From Marivita sp003149565 (GTDB lineage: Bacteria; Pseudomonadota; Alphaproteobacteria; Rhodobacterales; Rhodobacteraceae): a DNA stretch of 64,000 bases. A model generated the notes under the pieces. It did no database searches. It had not been told where the DNA came from and was given only the letters and a program-made list of their open reading frames with translations. The translations under genes were made by a program, and so were the position numbers. Of this stretch, positions 43,259 to 51,176 are shown piece after piece. Each line of letters opens with the position of its first letter. The first letter of the stretch is position 1. The DNA is taken from the NCBI RefSeq assembly GCF_965216415.1, contig NZ_CBDCFU010000002.1. One strand, written 5' to 3'.

Positions 43259-44494
43259 ATGAAGCGCATTGTTCCCCTTGCTGATGCCCGAGAGTTGCCG
43301 ATCTACCGGCGGCCGATCACGCTGCTTTTCCTGATGGCGATTGCGATGCCATTGTCGTTCGCGACATGGTCTGCGCTCCTGAACAACTTCGTCATCGAGG
43401 TCGCTCAATTCGACGGCTCGGACATTGGTTGGCTGCACACTGTAAGGGAGATCCCCGGCTTTTTGGCGGTCGGTGTGATCGCGGTGATCATTTTCATCCG
43501 GGAACAGACGCTGGCCATGATCTCGCTCGCGATGCTTGGCGTGGCGACCGCGGTCACCGCCTATTTTCCGACGACAGGTGGTCTGCTTTTTGTGACGCTC
43601 ATCAGTTCAATCGGATTTCACTATTATGAAACGGTAAACCAATCGCTACAGCTTCAGTGGCTGCCTAAGGACCGCGCACCGCAGATGCTGGGTCTTCTGG
43701 TGTCTGCCGCCTCTGCTGCAACTCTGGTGGCGTATGGAGTGATTGTGGTCACGTGGCGGGCATACGAGCTGAGTTACAATTTTGTATACATGGTATCTGG
43801 CGCTCTGACGTTGAGCATTGTCGCGTATTGCGTTGTGATGATGCCGCATTTCGAAGCGCCAAATCCGCAGGTCAAGAAATTCATCCTCCGCAAGCGCTAC
43901 TGGCTTTACTATGCGCTGCAATTCATGTCTGGCGCGCGGCGGCAAATCTTTATGGTGTTCGCGGCTTTCATGATGGTGGAACGCTTTGGTTTGGACGTGG
44001 ATCAGGTGACCAAGCTGATGCTGATTACATTGGTTGCTAACATGGTTCTGGCGCCGGTTCTTGGCCGGGTTGTTCATCGCTTCGGCGAACGCAATGCGAT
44101 GGCTGTTGAGTATGTTGGTTTGATCCTCGTGTTTCTAGCCTATGGCGGAATCTACTGGTTTGGCTGGGGTGTGATGCTGGCGACGGGTCTTTATATCGTG
44201 AACAACATCTTTTTTGCCCTGGCACTGGCGCTGAAGACATATTTCCAAAAGATCGCTGATCCTGGAGATATCGCGCCTACGGCAGCGGTGGCCTTTACGA
44301 TCAACCATATAGCTGCCGTGTTTCTGCCTGCGCTGCTCGGTTACATCTGGCTGGTCTCGCCCGGTGCCGTTTTTGGTCTCGCGGCTGGCATGGCGACCGT
44401 ATCGCTGTTCCTTGCTCTGATGATCCCGCGCCATCCCGAACCTGGGAATGAAACCGTATTTTCAAGATATGTGTCACCCGCTCCGGCGGAGTGA
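43259..44494 (+). CDS. MFS transporter
   Basis: Protein of 411 aa with 12 predicted membrane spans in two halves separated by a charged loop near residues 195-215 (EAPNPQVKKFILRKRYW). The subfamily and substrate are not recognisable. AAAGGAGGGG gives a strong ribosome-binding site. Divergent from the YeeE transporter gene; prmA follows on the same strand. Confidence 0.85.
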   Translation: MKRIVPLADARELPIYRRPITLLFLMAIAMPLSFATWSALLNNFVIEVAQFDGSDIGWLHTVREIPGFLAVGVIAVIIFIREQTLAMISLAMLGVATAVTAYFPTTGGLLFVTLISSIGFHYYETVNQSLQLQWLPKDRAPQMLGLLVSAASAATLVAYGVIVVTWRAYELSYNFVYMVSGALTLSIVAYCVVMMPHFEAPNPQVKKFILRKRYWLYYALQFMSGARRQIFMVFAAFMMVERFGLDVDQVTKLMLITLVANMVLAPVLGRVVHRFGERNAMAVEYVGLILVFLAYGGIYWFGWGVMLATGLYIVNNIFFALALALKTYFQKIADPGDIAPTAAVAFTINHIAAVFLPALLGYIWLVSPGAVFGLAAGMATVSLFLALMIPRHPEPGNETVFSRYVSPAPAE

Positions 44495-44560
44495 GCTTGC
44501 GGGACAGCAGGCTTCATGGCAGAGGGTTCGCATTGCTCCCGTTCCGGAAAGTGTACGCCC

Positions 44561-45436
44561 ATGACCACCTTCACCGCATTTACCACACTGTCCGACAAGG
44601 ATTCGGCGGAAGCGCTGGGCGAGGCTCTGGAAGAGTTGAGTACCGAGCCTTACGGCGTTGGTGTGTTCGAGATCGAAGATGGCAGCGGCATGTGGGAAGT
44701 GGGCGGCTATTTCATGGATGCCCCGGACGATGTCGCACTGGCGCTGCTCGCGGCTGCGCATGGGGCAAAATCGTTTGTTGTATCTGAATTGCCCGAAACC
44801 GATTGGGTCGCCAAGGTGCGGCGCGAATTGGTGCCGGTGCATGCTGGGCGGTTCTACGTCTATGGCAGCCATGATGCCGAAACAGTGCCCGATGGTGTTG
44901 AGCCGCTTCTGATCGAGGCTGCGATGGCCTTTGGTACGGGGCATCACGGGACGACACAGGGATGCCTGCGCGCATTGGATCGGTTGATCGACGCAGGCGT
45001 GACCTGTCACAACGTGGCTGATATCGGCTGTGGCACCGCAGTGCTGGCAATGGCGGCGGCGCGGGTCTGGCCCGAGACGGTTTTGGCGAGCGATATGGAC
45101 CAGGTGGCTGTGGATGTGGCCGAGGCCAACGTGCGCGCGAATAATCTGGGCGGTCGCGTTGTCTGTTTGGAGGCGCTTGGCTTTGAACACCCGCAGTTGC
45201 ATGCGGCCGCGCCCTTCGATTTGGTTTTTGCAAACATTCTCAAACAGCCGTTGATCGATCTTGCCCCGGACATGGCAAGCCATCTTGCGCTGGGGGGATT
45301 CGCGATCCTTTCGGGGATCCTCAACGATCAAGGCGACGAAGTGGCGGAAGTTTATGCACGAAATGGCATCAATACCTGGCACCGCGAAGAGATTGGTGAC
45401 TGGACGACACTAACGCTGCAAAAGGCGGCGTCTTAA
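44561..45436 (+). CDS. prmA: Ribosomal protein L11 methyltransferase
   Basis: Protein of 291 aa. It trimethylates L11 using SAM. The N-terminal substrate-recognition domain (residues 1-90) precedes a Rossmann methyltransferase with AFGTGHHGTTQ and VADIGCGTAVLAMAAA, then the FANILKQPL motif (N-x-L/I). GGAAAG upstream supports the ATG at 44561. Confidence 0.93.
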   Translation: MTTFTAFTTLSDKDSAEALGEALEELSTEPYGVGVFEIEDGSGMWEVGGYFMDAPDDVALALLAAAHGAKSFVVSELPETDWVAKVRRELVPVHAGRFYVYGSHDAETVPDGVEPLLIEAAMAFGTGHHGTTQGCLRALDRLIDAGVTCHNVADIGCGTAVLAMAAARVWPETVLASDMDQVAVDVAEANVRANNLGGRVVCLEALGFEHPQLHAAAPFDLVFANILKQPLIDLAPDMASHLALGGFAILSGILNDQGDEVAEVYARNGINTWHREEIGDWTTLTLQKAAS

Positions 45437-45570
45437 ATGCGCCACAATTCCTAATTTGCGGCCATTTCCGCCGCAATTTCATCGAATTTGCCACGTTTGC
45501 CCCATTCTTGCCACATTCTGAACCTACCTTTGCTTGCGTCCGGTGGGGGCCGGAACGAAGGCTGCTCAAC

Positions 45571-45918
45571 ATGACCAAACAACAGGATTTGTTTGACGAA
45601 CGTTACCGCAAGGTTTTGAAGCGCCACCGCGAACTGTCACGCGGTTATGTCAACAAACTCGGAAAGAACGGCGTGATCGATCACCAACCCATCCGTCACA
45701 CACGCGAAGCATTTTCGTTTGCAATGCTTCTGCTGCCGTTCAGCATTCTTTTCGTGCTCAAAGCGGTGATTGTGACCATCCTTGGCGAAGACGGGTATCG
45801 TCAGCAGGTCGACTTGCTGCGCGAAGGCGGCTTTGTTGAACAGATGGGTGCTGTCTTTATGCAGATTGATCCTATCACGGCACCGCTGGCCAAGCTCCTG
45901 AGCGCCATTATCGGCTGA
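45571..45918 (+). CDS. Hypothetical single-span membrane protein
   Basis: Protein of 115 aa. A basic, polar N-terminus (KQQDLFDERYRKVLKRHREL) is followed by one hydrophobic segment (about residues 48-70) and a C-terminal amphipathic region. No family is recognised. It stands alone between prmA and a strong terminator at 45945-45982, and its open frame uses normal codons. Confidence 0.65.
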   Translation: MTKQQDLFDERYRKVLKRHRELSRGYVNKLGKNGVIDHQPIRHTREAFSFAMLLLPFSILFVLKAVIVTILGEDGYRQQVDLLREGGFVEQMGAVFMQIDPITAPLAKLLSAIIG

Positions 45919-45944
45919 TCTCTTCCTTTCTCTGTGCTCACATG

Positions 45945-45982
45945 AAAAAGGCCGTGTCAGATATTCTGACACGGCTTTTTTT
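45945..45982. terminator. Strong bidirectional intrinsic terminator
   Basis: GCCGTGTCAGA (45951-45961), TAT loop, TCTGACACGGC (45965-45975) with seven T on one side and five A on the other. It ends the rightward small gene and the leftward DUF1127 gene. Confidence 0.93.
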
Positions 45983-46002
45983 GTGGAATTTTGACCAGCT
46001 CT

Positions 46003-46194
46003 TCAGAGCGCGTTGATATCGCCGCGTGTCAGACCGATGTCCTCCAACTCGTGATCGCTAAGCTGGTTCAGCGCGTTGCGGGTCTGGCGTGTATCGTTCC
46101 ATGCTGTAAACGCTGCGATCAGCGATGCGACGAACGCGCCAAAGCCTTTGGAAGAGGCGGCGTAGGTGGGGCGGGATGTGTCAAATGCGGCCAT
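46003..46194 (-). CDS. DUF1127 small protein, second copy
   Basis: Protein of 63 aa ending RNALNQLSDHELEDIGLTRGDI, the DUF1127 signature. AAGGA lies 8 nt before the ATG at 46194, so this start is preferred over ATG at 46200. Paralogue of the protein at 31.3 kb, with the same length and the same C-terminal motif; a role in RNA-linked regulation is possible from characterised relatives. Confidence 0.87.
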   Translation of the reverse strand: MAAFDTSRPTYAASSKGFGAFVASLIAAFTAWNDTRQTRNALNQLSDHELEDIGLTRGDINAL

Positions 46195-46510
46195 GGCCAT
46201 GTTCCTTAGATCGAATGGGGGGAGACGTGCTTCTGACGCGCATCTAGTAGCGGAAATATGCAGCTTCAATTGTCCATTCTGCATGGGATTTATGCGACTT
46301 TTGCATGGCTCGTGGCTAAAAGTTATCGTGTGAATCCGGTGGTTTAAATGCGACATTTCTCGTGTCGCTTTCTGGTGAGGAAGGGTGAGTTTCGACACCT
46401 CATGTACGGTTTTCGACACTCAGCCGATGAATGTGTTTTATTTTGAATGCTTGGCGTTTGTTCGCGTTTCGTGCTAGCCGTGATGCAAAAGCAACAAAGG
46501 CGCGAGCAGC
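46195..46510. promoter_or_regulatory. Divergent regulatory region of the DUF1127 gene and ruvCAB
   Basis: 316 bases without a gene. It holds TTTCGACAC at 46390-46398 and 46411-46419 (21 bp apart), a hairpin GCGACA/TGTCGC just before, and an imperfect SOS-like box, GTTC-N7-GTGC at 46460-46474, where alphaproteobacterial LexA boxes read GTTC-N7-GTTC. Position just before ruvC fits SOS control, with one mismatch. Confidence 0.45.
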
Positions 46511-46999
46511 ATGCGTGTTTTGGGTATTGATCCGGGGTTACGGTTCCTTGGTTGGGGCGTGATCGAGGCGGACGGAAGTCGGTTACGCCATGTGGCCAAC
46601 GGAGTGTGTCTTTCGGGTGCTGGAGAATTGGCGGCACGATTGCTGACGCTGCACACGGCGTTGACGGATGTTTTTCATCGCTACCAGCCTGAGACAGTCG
46701 CCATTGAGAAAACCTTTGTGAACAAAGATGCGGTTGGCACGCTCAAGCTTGGCCAGGCGCGAGGCGTGGCACTCCTTGTCCCGGCACAGTTTGGTGTGGA
46801 GATCGGGGAGTATTCGCCGAACTCGGTCAAGAAAACGGTTGTCGGGGTCGGGCATGCTGACAAGAGGCAGGTCGAACATATGGTCAAGATGCAGCTACCG
46901 GGTGCCGACATTCACGGATCCGATGCAGCCGATGCGCTGGCAATCGCCATCTGTCATGCGCATCACGTCACGGGCCCGGGAATGAGGATGCGCGCATGA
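46511..46999 (+). CDS. ruvC: Crossover junction endodeoxyribonuclease RuvC
   Basis: Protein of 162 aa. It cuts Holliday junctions symmetrically. Acidic catalytic residues lie in GIDPG (Asp7), AIEKTF and the C-terminal HGSDAADALAIA. Its last codons overlap the ruvA start (ATGA), so ruvCA are coupled. Confidence 0.96.
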   Translation: MRVLGIDPGLRFLGWGVIEADGSRLRHVANGVCLSGAGELAARLLTLHTALTDVFHRYQPETVAIEKTFVNKDAVGTLKLGQARGVALLVPAQFGVEIGEYSPNSVKKTVVGVGHADKRQVEHMVKMQLPGADIHGSDAADALAIAICHAHHVTGPGMRMRA

Positions 47000-47664
47000 T
47001 CGGACGGGTTGCAGGGCGGATCGAATACAAAGCGGACGATCACGTGCTGATCGATGTCCGAGGTGTCGGTTATGTTGTCTATTGCTCTGACCGTGTGCTT
47101 TCCCAACTGGGACGTCCGGGAGAGGCGGTGGCACTCTACACGGATCTTCTGGTGCGTGAGGATATTCTGCAGCTCTTCGGTTTTCCAACTCTGGTTGAAA
47201 AGGAATGGCATCGTTTGCTGATGTCCGTTCAAGGTGTGGGCGCCAAGGCGTCGCTGGCGATCCTCGGTGCGCTGGGCCCTGATGGTGTCAGTCGTGCCAT
47301 CGCGCTGGGGGATTGGAACTCTGTCAAGGCGGCCAAGGGGATCGGCCCGAAAACGGCGCAACGTGTTGTCAATGAATTGAAGGATAAAGCACCGGCTGTG
47401 ATGGCGATGAGCGGTGCAGCAACGGTTGCAGCGGTTGCATCTGACGATGACATGGTACTCGAACCGGTAGCCGCCGCACCGGTTGTACCTGCGCCCGCTC
47501 CGAGTGCGTCTGCGCAGTCAGAGGCCTTGTCGGCCTTGAGCAACCTTGGCTACGCGCCCGGTGAAGCGGCCAGTGCGGTGGCGCAGGCTGCGGGGGACAT
47601 CCCCGAGGCTGGAACTCCTGAGCTGATCCGCGCCGCATTGAAACTGTTGGCACCCAAGGGATGA
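46996..47664 (+). CDS. ruvA: Holliday junction DNA helicase subunit RuvA
   Basis: Protein of 222 aa. RuvA tetramers clamp the Holliday junction and recruit RuvB. N-terminal OB fold (MIGRVAGRIEY), two HhH motifs (VQGVGAKASLAILG and AKGIGPKTAQRVV), then an Ala/Pro-rich linker (about residues 133-172) and the C-terminal RuvB-binding domain. The linker is longer than in E. coli. Confidence 0.96.
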   Translation: MIGRVAGRIEYKADDHVLIDVRGVGYVVYCSDRVLSQLGRPGEAVALYTDLLVREDILQLFGFPTLVEKEWHRLLMSVQGVGAKASLAILGALGPDGVSRAIALGDWNSVKAAKGIGPKTAQRVVNELKDKAPAVMAMSGAATVAAVASDDDMVLEPVAAAPVVPAPAPSASAQSEALSALSNLGYAPGEAASAVAQAAGDIPEAGTPELIRAALKLLAPKG

Positions 47665-47746
47665 GGCATGGGGCGGCGCATCGAGCCTTCCGGACCTTTT
47701 CGCTTTTGTGCTGCGAGGAAAGCCCGCATGGGCTTGAGGAGCGCTG

Positions 47747-48769
47747 ATGTCGTCTGATCCGATTGTCCGTCCTGATCCACTTCCCGAAGATCGAGATCGC
47801 GCTTTGCGACCGCAGATGCTCGATGATTTTGTCGGGCAGGCCGAGGCGCGGGCCAATCTGCGGGTATTCATTCAATCGGCACGGCAGCGTGGCGAAGCGA
47901 TGGATCACACCTTGTTTCATGGTCCCCCGGGACTGGGAAAGACGACGCTTGCGCAGATCATGGCGCGGGAACTGGGTGTTGGGTTCCGAATGACCTCTGG
48001 GCCGGTTCTGGCCAAAGCTGGGGATCTCGCGGCCATCCTGACCAATCTCGAAGCCCGGGACGTACTGTTCATCGACGAAATCCATCGCTTGAACCCGGCC
48101 GTCGAAGAGGTTCTGTATCCAGCGCTTGAAGACTATGAGCTGGATCTGGTCATTGGCGAAGGGCCGGCTGCGCGCACCGTCCGGATAGAATTGCAGCCGT
48201 TTACATTGGTCGGTGCGACGACTCGGTTGGGCCTGCTGACAACACCGCTGCGGGACCGGTTCGGCATTCCGACGCGTCTCAATTTCTATACCGAGGATGA
48301 GCTTAACACGATTGTGTCGCGCAATGCGGTCAAGCTCGGTGTTGAAGCGGAGGCAGAGGGTGCCCGCGAGATCGCGCGTCGCTCACGCGGCACACCGCGG
48401 ATCGCAGGACGGCTTTTGCGGCGAGTCGTCGATTTTGCCGTGGTCGAAGGAAATGGCATCGTAACCAAGGCGCTGGCGGATGGCGCGCTGACACGTCTCG
48501 GGGTCGATAGGCTTGGCCTCGATGCGGCCGATCGCCGGTATCTGCGTCTGATCGCCGAGAATTATTCCGGTGGTCCTGTCGGCATCGAAACGCTATCGGC
48601 TGCTTTGTCCGAGAGCCGGGACGCTCTGGAAGAGGTGATCGAACCGTATCTGCTGCAGCAAGGGTTGATCCAGCGAACACCACGGGGTCGGATGCTGGCG
48701 CAGAAAGCGTGGTCGCATCTTGGTTTGGCGGTGCCTCGGACGCCAGGGCAAAGCGACCTTTTCGGATAG
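47747..48769 (+). CDS. ruvB: Holliday junction DNA helicase ATPase RuvB
   Basis: Protein of 340 aa. AAA+ motor for branch migration. Walker A GPPGLGKTT, Walker B FIDEIHR, sensor region VGATTR and the arginine-finger segment PLRDRFG are present, with a C-terminal winged helix. It follows ruvA by 82 nt. Confidence 0.97.
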   Translation: MSSDPIVRPDPLPEDRDRALRPQMLDDFVGQAEARANLRVFIQSARQRGEAMDHTLFHGPPGLGKTTLAQIMARELGVGFRMTSGPVLAKAGDLAAILTNLEARDVLFIDEIHRLNPAVEEVLYPALEDYELDLVIGEGPAARTVRIELQPFTLVGATTRLGLLTTPLRDRFGIPTRLNFYTEDELNTIVSRNAVKLGVEAEAEGAREIARRSRGTPRIAGRLLRRVVDFAVVEGNGIVTKALADGALTRLGVDRLGLDAADRRYLRLIAENYSGGPVGIETLSAALSESRDALEEVIEPYLLQQGLIQRTPRGRMLAQKAWSHLGLAVPRTPGQSDLFG

Positions 48770-48814
48770 CAGCGCCCTTGTCGGACCGGACACGCTGTGC
48801 CAGAGGTCGTGACT

Positions 48815-48836
48815 GCATATTTGCAAAAAGAAGAAG
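48815..48836 (+). repeat. 22-nt intergenic element, copy 1
   Basis: A 22-nt AT-rich stretch beginning GCATATTTG and ending AGAAGAAG lies 17 nt before the next start. A second copy with one mismatch is at 61095-61116, also just before a start codon. The purine-rich 3' part may assist ribosome binding. Confidence 0.5.
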
Positions 48837-48853
48837 CAGGGGGTCGGAGCCTC

Positions 48854-49495
48854 ATGATGGATGCAGCCGAGGTTGAGCGGTTTTTCAAGCGGTCTGATGG
48901 ATCATACCTTTTTGCACGTTGGGGACGTCCGATCGCTCCGATCGTCTTCGGTGTCGATGATGCGACGCTTGGCGTGGTGAAAGGTGCGTTGGAAGCGGTC
49001 TGTGCGATGGCAGGTCATCAGATGGTGGAAACAGACCCCGAGCTTGGCACCAATGTCATGGTGTTTTTCTTCCGGGATTGGGCGGAGCTTTTAGAGGTTC
49101 CTGATCTGGACCGCCTGATTGATGGTTTGGCACCCTTGGTCACGCGGTTGTCAGAGGCGGAGGCCAATCAATACCGGGTGTTTCGCTTCGATGAGGCAGG
49201 AGCCATCAAAGCCTGCTTTATATTCCTGCGCATGGATGACGTGCTGTCGGCACAGCCCGCCGAGACACTGGCCTTGAGCCAGGTCGTGCAGTCGATGGTC
49301 CTGTGGTCCGATCTTGCCTTCTCTGACCGGTCGCCGCTCGGTCGGCTTGAGGATGGGCGCGTGGTCTTGCGACCCGAGATCGGTGCCTTGATCCGTGCGG
49401 CCTATGATCCGGTCATGCCGGTGATGTCGGAGGATCCGAGCCATGCTCTGCGTCTTGCCGCGCGCATGCAGGTCGCGCAGGGGAGTGTGAGCTGA
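48854..49495 (+). CDS. Hypothetical conserved-looking protein
   Basis: Protein of 213 aa, soluble, acidic, no signal peptide or membrane segment. Contains the motifs LMMDAAEVERFFKR-like start (MMDAAEVERFF), ETDPELGTNVMVFFFRDW and SQVVQSMVLWSD. I do not recognise a family. It sits between ruvB and ybgC and its stop overlaps the ybgC start (TGATG), so it belongs to the tol operon transcription unit or its lead. Start at 48854 follows CGGAG. Confidence 0.75.
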   Translation: MMDAAEVERFFKRSDGSYLFARWGRPIAPIVFGVDDATLGVVKGALEAVCAMAGHQMVETDPELGTNVMVFFFRDWAELLEVPDLDRLIDGLAPLVTRLSEAEANQYRVFRFDEAGAIKACFIFLRMDDVLSAQPAETLALSQVVQSMVLWSDLAFSDRSPLGRLEDGRVVLRPEIGALIRAAYDPVMPVMSEDPSHALRLAARMQVAQGSVS

Positions 49496-49884
49496 TGGTC
49501 CATGAATTGCCGGTCCGGGTCTATTACGAAGACACCGATATGGGCGGGATCGTCTACTACGCCAACTACCTGCGCTACATCGAACGGGCCCGTTCGGACT
49601 GGGTACGTTCGCTGGGTGTCGACCAGAACCTGATGCGCGAAGACGACGGGGTGGTTTTCGTGGTGCGCCGGGTTGAGGCCGACTATCTCAAACCTGCGAA
49701 ATTCGATGATGAACTTTTGGTCCGCACTGTCGTGAAAGCGGTCACGGGGGTGAGGTTGATTATGTCACAAGAGGTTGTGCGTGGGGATGATCTGCTGTTT
49801 CAGGCCGAGGTAACGGTTGTTTGTATCGGCGAGGGGGGCGCGCCGGCACGACTTCCGGCGAATATCCGCCGTCGCATCCACTAG
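49495..49884 (+). CDS. ybgC: Tol-Pal-associated acyl-CoA thioesterase YbgC
   Basis: Protein of 129 aa, hotdog fold. The signature YYEDTDMGGIVYYANYL (residues 10-26) contains the catalytic Asp. It hydrolyses acyl-CoA thioesters and is a standard first gene of the tol-pal cluster. ATG overlaps the preceding stop. Confidence 0.94.
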   Translation: MVHELPVRVYYEDTDMGGIVYYANYLRYIERARSDWVRSLGVDQNLMREDDGVVFVVRRVEADYLKPAKFDDELLVRTVVKAVTGVRLIMSQEVVRGDDLLFQAEVTVVCIGEGGAPARLPANIRRRIH

Positions 49885-50001
49885 ACTGGGTCATTGCGCG
49901 GGTTATGACGCCATTGTGTTGGCGTTTCCCCGGCAATTGCGGTATTGAGTGGGATAATCAGAGCCCAGACAATACGGGCCAACCGGCTAAAGAGCAGGCA
50001 G

Positions 50002-50697
50002 ATGGAAGCAGAAACACTTGCGCTGGCGCAGGAGATTGATTTCTCCATGTGGGGTCTCTTCGCGCGTGCGACCCTGACAGTAAAGATCGTTATGATCCTC
50101 TTGATGCTCGCGTCGTTCTGGGCGTGGGCTATCATCTTCGAAAAACTCATCGCCTATAGGAAGGCACGGGCAGAGGCTGCGGAGTTCGACCGTGCGTTCT
50201 GGTCGGGTGAACCTCTGGACGAGCTTTTTGATGAGATTGGTCCAGAGCCGGGAGGTCGGGCCAAGCGGGTTTTCGCCGCGGGAATGACGGAGTGGCGACG
50301 GTCGCATCGCGACGATGGCGGTTTGATCGCTGGCGCGCATGCGCGGATTGATCGGTCGATGGACGTGGCCATTCAGAAGGAGGCCGAGGACCTTCAGAAG
50401 AACCTTGCAGTTCTTGCGACAGTGGGGTCCGTCGCGCCTTTTGTCGGTCTATTCGGTACGGTTTGGGGCATCATGCACGCCTTCGTCGAGATCGCGCAGC
50501 AGCAGAATACATCGCTTGTGGTTGTCGCTCCCGGTATTGCCGAAGCGCTGCTGGCGACAGGCTTGGGCCTTCTTGCGGCGATTCCGGCGGTCGTGTTCTA
50601 CAACAAATTGTCCGCGGACAGTGATCGCATTCTGGCGGGCTACGAGTCCTTTGCCGATGAGTTCTCGACCATTCTCAGCCGTCAGTTGGACAGCTGA
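50002..50697 (+). CDS. tolQ: Tol-Pal proton channel subunit TolQ
   Basis: Protein of 231 aa with three membrane spans (about residues 24-45, 135-160, 172-192) in the ExbB/TolQ fold; GSVAPFVGLFGTVWGIMHAF is the conserved core helix. With TolR it converts the proton motive force to TolA movement for outer-membrane constriction at division. An AGCAGG site lies before the ATG at 50002. Confidence 0.95.
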   Translation: MEAETLALAQEIDFSMWGLFARATLTVKIVMILLMLASFWAWAIIFEKLIAYRKARAEAAEFDRAFWSGEPLDELFDEIGPEPGGRAKRVFAAGMTEWRRSHRDDGGLIAGAHARIDRSMDVAIQKEAEDLQKNLAVLATVGSVAPFVGLFGTVWGIMHAFVEIAQQQNTSLVVVAPGIAEALLATGLGLLAAIPAVVFYNKLSADSDRILAGYESFADEFSTILSRQLDS

Positions 50698-50700
50698 GCG

Positions 50701-51168
50701 ATGGGTGGCGGCGTCGTAAAGTCAGGCGGAGGCGGACGCAGGCGGCGTAAGGGTCGCGCGGTGCCCATGTCCGAGATCAACGTCACACCATTTGTCGACG
50801 TTATGATGGTGCTTTTGATCATCTTCATGGTGGCCGCGCCTTTGCTGACTGTCGGGGTGCCTGTGGAATTGCCTAAAACCGCGGCGTCGGCTTTGCCGTC
50901 CGAGACCGAGGAGCCTCTAACAGTGACGATCTCGGCGGATGGTGCGGTATCGATCCAGAACACCGAAGTTCCGCGCGAAGACCTTGTTGCGCGGTTGCGC
51001 GCCATTGCTGCAGAGCGGTCTGACGACCGTGTTTTCCTGCGGGCTGACGGCACCGTCACCTACGAGGTCGTCGCCCAGGTCATGGGCGCGCTGAATGCAG
51101 GTGGGTTCAGCTCCATTGGGTTGGTTACCGACACAGGCGGTCCTGTGCTTGACGGGTCGGATGGCTGA
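50701..51168 (+). CDS. tolR: Tol-Pal proton channel subunit TolR
   Basis: Protein of 155 aa. One membrane span with the proton-path Asp: INVTPFVDVMMVLLIIFMV (about residues 24-42, Asp31 region), then a periplasmic domain. The N-terminus is unusually Gly/Arg-rich (GGGVVKSGGGGRRRRKG). It follows tolQ by 3 nt. Confidence 0.95.
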   Translation: MGGGVVKSGGGGRRRRKGRAVPMSEINVTPFVDVMMVLLIIFMVAAPLLTVGVPVELPKTAASALPSETEEPLTVTISADGAVSIQNTEVPREDLVARLRAIAAERSDDRVFLRADGTVTYEVVAQVMGALNAGGFSSIGLVTDTGGPVLDGSDG

Positions 51169-51176
51169 GGCGCGCG

